64,000 nt of DNA from CBFDBF01 sp050304615 (GTDB taxonomy: Bacteria > Pseudomonadota > Gammaproteobacteria > Chromatiales > Chromatiaceae): positions 1 to 64,000 of the forward strand of contig JBNLDW010000012.1 in assembly GCA_050304615.1 (NCBI GenBank). The letters are read 5' to 3'. The notes beneath the pieces were generated by a model, which was given only the letters and a program-made list of their open reading frames with translations, was not told the DNA's origin and made no database searches. Positions 32,874 through 41,212 of the stretch are shown piece by piece. Made by a program: the position numbers and the translations under genes. Position 1 is the first letter of the stretch; the number at the start of each line of letters is the position of its first letter.

Positions 32874-33534
32874 CCTCTCGTTTATATCCCTGGTACTAGA
32901 TGCCAGTCCTCTAGTGCAGTTGGTGATGGCAATACTGATGCTCGCCTCGGTGATCTCCTGGACCATGATCTTAGATCGCGCCAAGGTGCTGCGGAGGGCA
33001 CGGCAGGCGGCCGAGATGTTTGAGGATCGTTTCTGGTCTGGCGGTGATATGGGTGAACTCTATCAGCAGATAGATGGTGTCGGAGATCCCGCCGGCCTGG
33101 AGCATATCTTCCACGCCGGTTTCCGCGAGTTTACCCGCCTTAAGCAGCATAGAGACATTGAGCCGATGGCAATTGTTGAAGGCTCCAGGCGTTCCATGTA
33201 TGTGGCTATGAGTCGAGAAATGGATGGGCTCGAGACCAACCTCTCTTTTCTGGCAACGGTCGGCTCCACCAGCCCGTATGTCGGGCTGTTTGGTACCGTC
33301 TGGGGCATTATGAACTCCTTTCACGCCCTGGGCAGTGTCAAACAGGCCACCCTGGCCCTGGTAGCGCCCGGTATTGCCGAGGCGCTGATCGCTACCGCCA
33401 TGGGGTTGTTTGCCGCAATTCCGGCGGTGGTGGCATACAATCGCTACGCCAATGATGTCGAGCGGCTGCATGGTAAGTATGAGGAGTTCCTGGATGAGTT
33501 CACCAGTATTATCCAGCGTCAGGCACATCTCTAG
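32863..33534 (+). CDS. tolQ: Tol-Pal motor protein TolQ
   Basis: A 223-residue inner-membrane proton channel of the ExbB/MotA family. Three helices lie at about 15-38, 125-150 and 165-190. GSTSPYVGLFGTVWGIMNSF and APGIAEALIATAMGLFAAIP form the channel face. It assembles with TolR and TolA for outer-membrane constriction at division. AGGAG lies 7 bases before the ATG, and the gene begins inside the ybgC end. Confidence 0.96.
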   Translation: MQSDLSFISLVLDASPLVQLVMAILMLASVISWTMILDRAKVLRRARQAAEMFEDRFWSGGDMGELYQQIDGVGDPAGLEHIFHAGFREFTRLKQHRDIEPMAIVEGSRRSMYVAMSREMDGLETNLSFLATVGSTSPYVGLFGTVWGIMNSFHALGSVKQATLALVAPGIAEALIATAMGLFAAIPAVVAYNRYANDVERLHGKYEEFLDEFTSIIQRQAHL

Positions 33535-33543
33535 GCTGCTTAT

Positions 33544-33969
33544 ATGAGAACACAGAGGAAGAGTCGCAAGCCGATGTCAGAGATCAATGTAGTGCCCTAC
33601 ATTGACGTGATGCTGGTGTTGTTGGTGATCTTTATGATAACGGCCCCACTGCTGACCCAAGGGGTTAAGGTGGACCTGCCGCAGGCAGATGCCGAGCCGG
33701 TTCCACCAGAGCTAGATGAACCAGTGGTGGTGTCGGTAAATGTAAAGGGTGAGTTTTTTATCGATGTTGGCGAAGGTAAAGACAGCCCGGTGGATGCAGA
33801 GACCCTGATGACCAGGGTAGCGGCAGTGCTGAAATATCGTCCCAAGACTCCGATCATGGTGCGGGGTGATCGCAATGTGGATTATGGTCGAGTGGTGGAG
33901 GCGATGGTGCTGGTGCAGGCGGCTGGGGCACCCAACATGGGTCTGATAACAGAATCACCGGAAAATTAG
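33544..33969 (+). CDS. tolR: Tol-Pal motor protein TolR
   Basis: A 141-residue ExbD family protein. One membrane helix (INVVPYIDVMLVLLVIFMIT) carries the proton-binding Asp in YIDVMLV; the periplasmic domain follows, with VMVRGDRNVDYGRVVEAMVL. Works with TolQ. Confidence 0.96.
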   Translation: MRTQRKSRKPMSEINVVPYIDVMLVLLVIFMITAPLLTQGVKVDLPQADAEPVPPELDEPVVVSVNVKGEFFIDVGEGKDSPVDAETLMTRVAAVLKYRPKTPIMVRGDRNVDYGRVVEAMVLVQAAGAPNMGLITESPEN

Positions 33970-33982
33970 GGGTTTCTGATCT

Positions 33983-34777
33983 ATGTGGCAAATCTTCAGA
34001 CGCAACCCCAGGGCCGCCATCATTGCGGTCTCTATGCATATTGGAATCATAATTTTTATGCTTGTTGGGGTAGATTGGCTGGAGCGTCCAAAGCGGGCGA
34101 AGTCCAATGTTGAAGTAGTAAAGGCCAGGGTGGTAGATGCTGGCAAGGTGGCCGCCGAGGTCGAAAAACTGAAGCAGGCAGCAGAGAAACAGAGGCAGGA
34201 AAAGGAGAGTATTCGGCGCAAAGAAGAGAAGCAGATCACCGATCTAAAAAAACAACAGGCAGAAGAGAAGAGTCGCCTTGCCAAGCTGGAAAAAAAACGC
34301 AAGGATGAGCAGCAGCGGTTAGAAAAGGAGAAAAAACAGCGCCAGATAGCAGAACAAAAGCGCAAAGAGGCTGAGGCCAAGCGTAAAAAGGCGGAGAAAG
34401 CACAGGCCAAGGCCGATGCCAAGGCCAAGGCGGCAAAGGAGCGCAAGGCAGAAGAGGATCGTCTGACGGCAGAGGAGGCGGAGCGTAATGCTGGTGAGAT
34501 TGGGCGTTATACGGATTTGATTAAGCAGAAGACCGAGCGCAACTGGGTACGTCCGATAGATACGGTTCATGGGTTGCATTGCCGGGTACAGGTGCGTCTG
34601 GCTCTGGGTGGCACGGTAATCGATGCCAGTATTATTCAGAGTAGTGGGAATGATGCCTTTGATCGCTCGGCCATCGCTGCTGTGTTTAAGGCAGACCCAC
34701 TACCAGTACCGAGCGGCAGGCTGTTTGAGAGTTTTCGTAAGTTGAATTTTGAATTTAACCCAGACAAGGATAACTAG
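33983..34777 (+). CDS. tolA: Tol-Pal spanning protein TolA
   Basis: Encodes 264 residues. N-terminal membrane helix (AAIIAVSMHIGIIIFMLVGV, about 12-32), a long Lys/Glu/Ala/Gln-rich helical rod (about 50-165, repeats of KRKEAEAKRKKAEKAQAKA type), and a C-terminal TonB-like domain (about 175-264; LHCRVQVRLALGGTVIDASI). It reaches from TolQR across the periplasm to TolB and Pal. The rod is shorter than in E. coli TolA. Confidence 0.93.
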   Translation: MWQIFRRNPRAAIIAVSMHIGIIIFMLVGVDWLERPKRAKSNVEVVKARVVDAGKVAAEVEKLKQAAEKQRQEKESIRRKEEKQITDLKKQQAEEKSRLAKLEKKRKDEQQRLEKEKKQRQIAEQKRKEAEAKRKKAEKAQAKADAKAKAAKERKAEEDRLTAEEAERNAGEIGRYTDLIKQKTERNWVRPIDTVHGLHCRVQVRLALGGTVIDASIIQSSGNDAFDRSAIAAVFKADPLPVPSGRLFESFRKLNFEFNPDKDN

Positions 34778-34782
34778 AACAG

Positions 34783-36075
34783 ATGAAAAGAGTCCCACTA
34801 TTTCTCCTACTACTATTATGGCATCTACAGGTGTTGGCTGCTTCCACGCTAACTATTGAGATTACCTCTGGCGCAGAAGATGCGCTTCCAATCGCTATTG
34901 TCCCATTTGGTGGGCCGGTCACCGCTTCAGGCCAGGATGTTGCTAGTATTGTGCGTGCCGACCTGCAACGCAGTGGTCGTTTCAAGCCAATGCCGGTAGA
35001 GGATATGTTGGCTCAACCCCATACCGAGAGTGAGATTGCGTTCCGCGATTGGCGCGCACTTCAAATGGATAACCTGGTGGTGGGGCAGGTACAGGACGAC
35101 GGCAAGGGTGGATATATGATCCGCTTTCAGCTTTTCGATACGCTCAAAGGCCAGCCGCTTGCCGGGTATAAAGTACCCAGCAGTAAGCGCGATCTACGCT
35201 CTGCCGCCCACCATATCGCTGATATTATCTACGAGAAGCTTACCGGGATGCGCGGTGCCTTTGCTACCAGAGTGGCCTATATCACCTCAGTCGCCAAGGG
35301 TAGGGGCCAGCAACAAATCATGCTTAAGGTGGCAGATGCCGATGGCTACGACCCCCAGACTATTGTTACCTCAAAAGAGCCATTGATGTCTCCGGCCTGG
35401 TCGCCGGATGGCAGACGCCTCGCTTACGTCTCGTTCGAAAACAAGAGGCCATCTATCTATGTGCAGGAGGTGTTTACCGGCAAGCGCAAGAAGGTTACCT
35501 CTTATCGCGGGATCAACGGTGCCCCAGCTTGGTCGCCAAATGGCCGCAAGTTGGCCTTGACCCTATCCAAGGATGGTAGCCCAGATATATATGTCCTTGA
35601 TCTAGCTAGTCGTGGCCTGACTAGGTTGACCAATCACTACGCCATCGATACGGAACCAGCTTGGTCGCCTGACGGCAGGCATATCGTATTTACCTCAGAC
35701 CGTGGTGGCAAGCCACAGATCTACCGAGTTCCCGCTTCCGGCGGAGGGGTTGAGCGAATAACATATGATGGTGACTATAATGCACGTGCGTCTTACTCAC
35801 CAGATGGAAAGACACTGACTATGGTCACTCGTCAGAGCGGTCAGTTCAGGATTGGAGCACTTGATTTAGGCAATCGGGTGTTGCAGGTATTAAGTGGTGG
35901 ACAGCTGGATGAGTCCCCCAGTTTTGCTCCTAATGGCGGCATGATAATTTATGCTACCAAGGTTAGAGGGGTAGGGGAGCTAGCAGCAGTTTCGGTAGAT
36001 GGTAGGGTGCGCCAACGGCTAGCCCTGCAGGCGGGTGATGTACGTGAGCCGACGTGGTCACCCTATAGTAAATAA
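34783..36075 (+). CDS. tolB: Tol-Pal periplasmic protein TolB
   Basis: Encodes 430 residues. Signal peptide (LFLLLLLWHLQVLA), an N-terminal alpha/beta domain (about 25-165), then a six-bladed propeller with repeated PAWSPDGRRLAYVS, PAWSPNGRKLALTL and PAWSPDGRHIVFTS segments. It binds Pal and TolA. Five bases after tolA. Confidence 0.96.
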   Translation: MKRVPLFLLLLLWHLQVLAASTLTIEITSGAEDALPIAIVPFGGPVTASGQDVASIVRADLQRSGRFKPMPVEDMLAQPHTESEIAFRDWRALQMDNLVVGQVQDDGKGGYMIRFQLFDTLKGQPLAGYKVPSSKRDLRSAAHHIADIIYEKLTGMRGAFATRVAYITSVAKGRGQQQIMLKVADADGYDPQTIVTSKEPLMSPAWSPDGRRLAYVSFENKRPSIYVQEVFTGKRKKVTSYRGINGAPAWSPNGRKLALTLSKDGSPDIYVLDLASRGLTRLTNHYAIDTEPAWSPDGRHIVFTSDRGGKPQIYRVPASGGGVERITYDGDYNARASYSPDGKTLTMVTRQSGQFRIGALDLGNRVLQVLSGGQLDESPSFAPNGGMIIYATKVRGVGELAAVSVDGRVRQRLALQAGDVREPTWSPYSK

Positions 36076-36098
36076 ATTAAGAGGAGAGGTATTAAACG

Positions 36099-36602
36099 AT
36101 GAACATGAAACTAGTTAGATTGATCCCAGTATTGGCTGTAGCGCTGTTGTTTGCCGGTTGTGGTTCGATGTCTAGCGGGGATGGTGCAGATGTTAGTGAG
36201 ACATCTGGTGCCAAAGATGGTAGCGCATGGAGTGGTAGCCCACTGAATAACCCGGACAGCCCACTTTACTCCAAGGTGGTATATTTTGGTTATGACCTAA
36301 GCACTATTCAGCCAGAGTATCGGGATATAGTAGTTGCCCATGGCCAGTATCTGGCGGCCAATCAGGATGTTGCTATCACAATAGAAGGTCACTGTGATGA
36401 GCGTGGCTCCAGAGAGTACAACATCGGATTGGGTGAACGTCGTGCCAATGCAGTGCGTAGCCTGCTGATGGCTCAGGGGGCATCCAGTCAGCAGGTGGTT
36501 ACTGTTAGCTATGGTGAGGAGCGTCCTGCGGAACAGGGTTCCAACGAGATGGCCTGGGCCAAGAACCGTCGCGCAGAGTTGGTATATGGTAACGCGAGGT
36601 AA
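36099..36602 (+). CDS. pal: Peptidoglycan-associated lipoprotein Pal
   Basis: A 167-residue outer-membrane lipoprotein: signal peptide with lipobox LFAGC, a short disordered linker, and an OmpA-like domain (about 60-165) with VVYFGYDLSTIQPEY and IEGHCDERGSREYNIGLGER, in which the Asp and Arg hold meso-diaminopimelate. A strong AGGAG site lies upstream. Confidence 0.97.
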   Translation: MNMKLVRLIPVLAVALLFAGCGSMSSGDGADVSETSGAKDGSAWSGSPLNNPDSPLYSKVVYFGYDLSTIQPEYRDIVVAHGQYLAANQDVAITIEGHCDERGSREYNIGLGERRANAVRSLLMAQGASSQQVVTVSYGEERPAEQGSNEMAWAKNRRAELVYGNAR

Positions 36603-36608
36603 CAAAAT

Positions 36609-37454
36609 ATGAGACTACTTATCCATGCGTTATTGGCACTCTTTCTGGTAATGCCAATACTAGCTGAGGCCGGGTTGTTTGGTAATGATACCACGCCCAA
36701 GGATGCCTCTAGCCTGTCGCTGGAGCAGCGTGTACAGCTCCTAGAGCGGCGCATGGATACGCTCTCTAATCTCGTCTTGCAGCTGGACAATATGCAGCAG
36801 GAGCTACAGAAGGTCAGAGGTGAGATGGAGGAGCAGAAGCATGAGATGGCGGCGCTGAAGAAGCGCCAGCGTGATCTTTATATGGATATCGATCAACGGA
36901 TAGCCAGGCTCTCTGGTGAGCCGGTACCTGAGGCGCCACCGCCGGAAATACCACCGAGCAAGCCGCAACCACCTGCTGTAGATAGTACCCCAAAACCAAC
37001 TACCACCCCTCCACCCCCTGTTGCAGCGGGGAGTGATAGTAGTAAGTCGGCCACCCCTGTTAGTGGCGGGCAAGAGGGTCAGGAGTATCAATCCGCATTC
37101 AACCTGTTGATGCAGAACCGCTACCCAGAGGCGCGCAAGGCGTTTAAGGAATTTCTTGCACACTATCCACAGAGCGATCTGGCGGGTAATGCTCAATACT
37201 GGCTGGCGGAGACCTTCTATGTTACCAAGGAGTATGATGCAGCAATGCCAGAGTTTGCCACTGTCATACAGCAGTATCCGAATAGCTCCAAGGTGCCTGA
37301 CTCTATGCTGAAGAGCGGGTTTATCCAGTATGAGCGTCAGCAGTGGGAGTTGGCGCGTAAGCAACTGGAGGAACTGGTCAGTCGCTATCCTGGTGTTGAT
37401 GCCAGTCAGTTGGCGCAGAAGCGGTTGGATAGGATGGTTCGGGAGGGGCACTGA
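36609..37454 (+). CDS. cpoB: Cell division coordinator CpoB (YbgF)
   Basis: Encodes 281 residues. Signal peptide (LIHALLALFLVMPILAEA), a coiled-coil trimerisation helix (about 40-95, VQLLERRMDTLSNLVLQLDN), a Pro-rich linker (about 105-145) and TPR repeats (about 158-275; YQSAFNLLMQNRYPEARKAF). It couples Tol-Pal constriction to septal peptidoglycan synthesis. It is last of the tol-pal genes, 7 bases after pal. Confidence 0.94.
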   Translation: MRLLIHALLALFLVMPILAEAGLFGNDTTPKDASSLSLEQRVQLLERRMDTLSNLVLQLDNMQQELQKVRGEMEEQKHEMAALKKRQRDLYMDIDQRIARLSGEPVPEAPPPEIPPSKPQPPAVDSTPKPTTTPPPPVAAGSDSSKSATPVSGGQEGQEYQSAFNLLMQNRYPEARKAFKEFLAHYPQSDLAGNAQYWLAETFYVTKEYDAAMPEFATVIQQYPNSSKVPDSMLKSGFIQYERQQWELARKQLEELVSRYPGVDASQLAQKRLDRMVREGH

Positions 37455-37522
37455 TTGCCCTGTCTTCTCTCCACCCGAGATCATTATAGTAGACAGCGGA
37501 TGGGGCGCAGTACCTACGTATA

Positions 37523-38164
37523 ATGAGTGAACTTAAGGTATCGGAGATATTCTACTCTCTGCAGGGAGAGTCGTTGAGTGTGGGTTGTCCTACGGTCTTT
37601 ATTCGTCTGGTTGGTTGTCCTCTACGCTGTAGCTACTGCGATACCCAATACGCCTTTAGCGGTGGTGAAGAGCTGGGGTTGGATGTAATCCTGCAGCAAG
37701 TTGCTGCCTTCCGTGCCGCATATGTCAACGTAACCGGTGGCGAGCCACTATGGCAGGAGGGGTGTAGAGAGCTGCTGACTGCACTGTGTGATGACCATTA
37801 CAGGGTCTCGTTGGAGACTAGCGGGGCACTTGATATTTCAGCTATCGATCCACGCGTAGTCGTGGTGATGGATATCAAAACCCCGGGTTCTGGTGAGGCG
37901 GAGAAAAACCATCTGGAGAATATCGATCGTCTGCGCTCCATTGATCAGATAAAATTTATAATCTGTAACCGTGCGGACTATCTCTGGAGCAAAGATATGC
38001 TGCATAGTTTGGCCCTTGCTAAGCGCTGTGAGGTGCTGTTTTTGCCAGCCTATGGGCAGCAGGAGGCCGCCGAGTTGGCCGAGTGGATTCTACAAGATCG
38101 CCTGCCGGTACGATTTCAACTTCAACTGCATAAACAGATATGGGGGGATATGCCAGGGAAGTGA
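37523..38164 (+). CDS. queE: 7-carboxy-7-deazaguanine synthase QueE
   Basis: A 213-residue radical SAM enzyme with the QueE start KVSEIFYSLQGESLSVGCPT and a cluster motif CPLRCSYC (CxxxCxxC). YVNVTGGEPLWQ is the SAM motif. It converts CPH4 to CDG, step 3 of preQ0 synthesis. Sits between cpoB and queC and may share the tol-pal transcript. Confidence 0.94.
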   Translation: MSELKVSEIFYSLQGESLSVGCPTVFIRLVGCPLRCSYCDTQYAFSGGEELGLDVILQQVAAFRAAYVNVTGGEPLWQEGCRELLTALCDDHYRVSLETSGALDISAIDPRVVVVMDIKTPGSGEAEKNHLENIDRLRSIDQIKFIICNRADYLWSKDMLHSLALAKRCEVLFLPAYGQQEAAELAEWILQDRLPVRFQLQLHKQIWGDMPGK

Positions 38165-38208
38165 CGGTGGAGGAGTGACACCTGAGCATAGATCCCTGCA
38201 TCCATAGA

Positions 38209-38877
38209 ATGAAAAAAGCGGTAATCCTTCTTTCTGGCGGCCTCGATTCGGCTACAACCCTCGCTTTGGCCCAGGAGCAGGGGTTTGAGTGTTTCACCCT
38301 GAGCCTCGATTATGGTCAGCGTCATGCGATAGAGTTGGCTGCGGCGGAACGGGTTGCCAGCACGCTGGGGGCGGTCGAACATAGGGTAGTTGCCATATCA
38401 CTTGATCAGTTTGGAGGATCAGCCCTTACCGACCAGAAGATAGATGTACCGGAGGAGCTGATTGTGGGTATTCCAGTCACCTACGTCCCAGCACGCAACA
38501 CCATCTTTCTCTCTATTGCCCTCGGATGGGCCGAAGTGCTGGGTGCCAGAGATATCTTCGTGGGGGTAAATGCGGTGGATTATTCCGGCTATCCGGATTG
38601 TCGCCCAGAGTTTATCGCTGCATTTGAGGGATTGGCCAATCTGGCCACCAAGGCTGGGGTTGAAGGCGATAGATTTCATATTCATGCGCCTCTGATCCAT
38701 CTCTCCAAGGCCGAGATTATTCGTGAGGGTGACCGCTTGGGCATAGATTATGGAATAACAGTCTCTTGTTACCAGGCAGACCAGCAGGGCCGTGCTTGTG
38801 GACGCTGTAACTCTTGCTACCTGCGTGTTACCGGGTTCCGTGAGGCCGGCCTGCCAGATCCTACCAACTACCAGTAA
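38209..38877 (+). CDS. queC: 7-cyano-7-deazaguanine synthase QueC
   Basis: A 222-residue PP-loop ATPase: SGGLDSATT near the N-terminus, and a C-terminal zinc site of four Cys in CYQADQQGRACGRCNSC. It turns CDG into preQ0 using ATP and ammonia. With queE and queF in this window, three pathway enzymes are accounted for; queD is not seen. Confidence 0.95.
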   Translation: MKKAVILLSGGLDSATTLALAQEQGFECFTLSLDYGQRHAIELAAAERVASTLGAVEHRVVAISLDQFGGSALTDQKIDVPEELIVGIPVTYVPARNTIFLSIALGWAEVLGARDIFVGVNAVDYSGYPDCRPEFIAAFEGLANLATKAGVEGDRFHIHAPLIHLSKAEIIREGDRLGIDYGITVSCYQADQQGRACGRCNSCYLRVTGFREAGLPDPTNYQ

Positions 38878-38991
38878 ACGGGCTAGTCTGCTGTCTAGGT
38901 ATTGCGTTATTATCGATTTAGCCTACCTGGTCTGGTACGGCAAAAAAACAAAATAAGAAACCATAATAAGAAGTTAAGTGAGGAGATGAGT

Positions 38992-40194
38992 ATGGAGATC
39001 ACGACAGAGGTGATCCTCTTGGGCGGTGTCTTTGGCGTTGTCCTGGGGGCGGTAGCGAACAAAACAAATTTTTGCACTATGGGTGCTGTCTCTGACTGGA
39101 TCAATATTGGAGATATGTCACGTCTGCGATCCTGGTTTTTAGCAATTACCGTCGCCATCCTAGGCATTACTCTGTTGGAGGCTGCCTCCATGATAGATCT
39201 TGGCAGTTCTCGTATCCCCTACCGCAGTAGTACATTTTTCTGGCCGCGATATATCATCGGTGGACTTATGTTTGGGGTAGGGATGACACTTGGGTCTGGG
39301 TGTGCCAACAAGAATCTGGTACGGATTGGGGGCGGTAATCTGAAATCAATATTTGTGATTCTGGTGGTTGGAGCCATGGCCTACCTTATGACCAGGACAG
39401 ATTTTTACGGTGATATATTTCATAGTTGGATGTTTCCCATTAGCCCTAATCTATCCATGTTTGATATTAGTGACCAGAGCTTGGGAACCATAGTTGGATC
39501 GGTTCTGGGGATGAAACAGGCCGCTAGTGTAAATCTCTATGTTGGGAGCGGCCTGACGGTTTTGTTGCTGTTTATTATTTTTCGTTCTGGTGAGTTTCGG
39601 GCCAACCGAGAGCTGCTGGTTGGTGGCCTAGTAATTGGGATGCTGATTGTTGCTGGTTGGTATGTGACTGGCGGGGCTATGGGGCAGGAGTGGATTGAAT
39701 ATACAGAGTTTTTGGATGAGCCACCACCTGGTGTGGGCGCGCAGTCGTTTACCTTCGTTAACCCCATGGGCGAGCTTCTCTACTATCTCTCCCGGCCCAC
39801 TGATGGCAGTTTGGTGACGTTCAGTTTGGCCGCCCTTTTTGGGGTGGTTATCGGCTCTTTTCTCTATGCGCTGCTGAGCCGCAGCTTCCGTATTGAGTGG
39901 TTTGCCAATGGCAGGGATTTTGTCAACCACATGATCGGTGCTGTACTGATGGGTATAGGTGGGGTGTTAGCCATGGGGTGCACCATTGGCCAGGGTGTTA
40001 CCGGGGTCTCCACTTTGGCGGTCGGCTCCTTTCTGGCACTTGGCTCCATTATCCTCGGAAGTGCTATTACTATGAAGGTTCAATACTACAAATTTGTCTA
40101 CGTAGGGGAGGCCAGCTTTGTTAAGGCATTACTCTCAGGGATGGTAGATCTCCATCTTTTACCGCAGGGTATGAGGAGGTTGGATGCGGTTTGA
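38992..40194 (+). CDS. YeeE/YedE family transporter (thiosulfate/sulfur-compound type)
   Basis: About 400 residues with roughly ten membrane helices, two sulphur-transport-type halves. Cysteines sit in conserved small-residue loops: NFCTMGAVSDW, LGSGCANKNLVRIG and AMGCTIGQGVTG. In characterised YeeE (TsuA) such cysteines relay thiosulfate across the membrane. The start MEITTEV at 38992 follows GAGGAG by 6 bases; the frame to 38902 lacks a ribosome site. No TusA-like partner is adjacent, so substrate remains inferred. Confidence 0.88.
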   Translation: MEITTEVILLGGVFGVVLGAVANKTNFCTMGAVSDWINIGDMSRLRSWFLAITVAILGITLLEAASMIDLGSSRIPYRSSTFFWPRYIIGGLMFGVGMTLGSGCANKNLVRIGGGNLKSIFVILVVGAMAYLMTRTDFYGDIFHSWMFPISPNLSMFDISDQSLGTIVGSVLGMKQAASVNLYVGSGLTVLLLFIIFRSGEFRANRELLVGGLVIGMLIVAGWYVTGGAMGQEWIEYTEFLDEPPPGVGAQSFTFVNPMGELLYYLSRPTDGSLVTFSLAALFGVVIGSFLYALLSRSFRIEWFANGRDFVNHMIGAVLMGIGGVLAMGCTIGQGVTGVSTLAVGSFLALGSIILGSAITMKVQYYKFVYVGEASFVKALLSGMVDLHLLPQGMRRLDAV

Positions 40195-40225
40195 CCTCTC
40201 TACTGGCCGTGCAGTTCTCCTGTGA

Positions 40226-41212
40226 TTAAACAAGCACCTTGGAGTGATTGTCATATATCGGATTTCCCTCCGGAAAATACTCCAGCATAACCGCTATGTA
40301 ACGGTCAAATGGATTCTGGATCGCGTCGATCTCTCTTCTTTTCTCCGTTGGTAGATCGTAACTGTTAAAGCGGATAGGGAATGGCACCGGGTAGTCGCTG
40401 CCAAACAGGATTTTGGTGTGAACATCCCGCTGTTCGGATATATGTCGCAGTGCTCTGGCCCGTAGTGGTGCCAGGATGGCAGAGATATCTGCGTAGAGAT
40501 TTTCGTGCTGCCTCAGTCTCTCTAGAAGCAGGAAATAGTCAGCATCAAAATAGTGTGGGTCCTTGGACAGGTTTTTCCAGAAACGGAGCTTATGGTTGAC
40601 GCGCCCCAGTCCCATATGGGCAGCGATAACGGTGACACCACATGCCAGAGGTAGATTGAGCATTTCGATGCGCTCAAAGCGCGCATCCGAGTCGATACTG
40701 TACTCACTGCCTATATGGATGATAAGTGGAATGTTCCACCCTTTCAGTTTTTCATAATAGGGCACGAACCGTTCGTCATTAAGATTGACTCCCCAGTAGT
40801 TCTGCAGGAATTTGGCACCCTTGCATCCCCTCTCCATATACTCATCGATCAGATCAAGTGCACCAGGTCGGCGTGGGTTGATAGAGAAGAAGGGAATGAA
40901 GTGACTCGGGTATTGCTCTGTCACCTGCAATACATCCTCAGTCGTGGCACAGACGGTCTTGTCTCGGTCGATCTCTCGCCCAATCTCATCTAGGCGACTA
41001 TCTACACCGAACAGACAGGCCTTATCCAGGTATTTGGATTCGCTCACGCTGCGTGCAATGGCCTCTACATATGTCGTGTATGGTTTAGCCTGCAGTGCCT
41101 TTGGGTCTAGCCCCAACCCCTTGCCAAAGAAGTGAATGGAGACCCGGTCAAACAGTCGATCAAAGTTGACATTGGGATTCAGTAGATGGGTGTGGATATC
41201 TACGGTCTTCAT
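40226..41212 (-). CDS. Amidohydrolase family protein
   Basis: A 328-residue TIM-barrel metal hydrolase of the amidohydrolase-2 type. DIHTHLLNP gives the first metal His pair, IPLIIHIG and VTVIAAHMG the later His ligands, and LFGSDYPVPFP the catalytic Asp. The family includes decarboxylases and hydrolases; the substrate is unknown. It overlaps the upstream Aas fusion by 4 bases (ATGA), implying co-expression. Confidence 0.82.
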   Translation of the reverse strand: MKTVDIHTHLLNPNVNFDRLFDRVSIHFFGKGLGLDPKALQAKPYTTYVEAIARSVSESKYLDKACLFGVDSRLDEIGREIDRDKTVCATTEDVLQVTEQYPSHFIPFFSINPRRPGALDLIDEYMERGCKGAKFLQNYWGVNLNDERFVPYYEKLKGWNIPLIIHIGSEYSIDSDARFERIEMLNLPLACGVTVIAAHMGLGRVNHKLRFWKNLSKDPHYFDADYFLLLERLRQHENLYADISAILAPLRARALRHISEQRDVHTKILFGSDYPVPFPIRFNSYDLPTEKRREIDAIQNPFDRYIAVMLEYFPEGNPIYDNHSKVLV

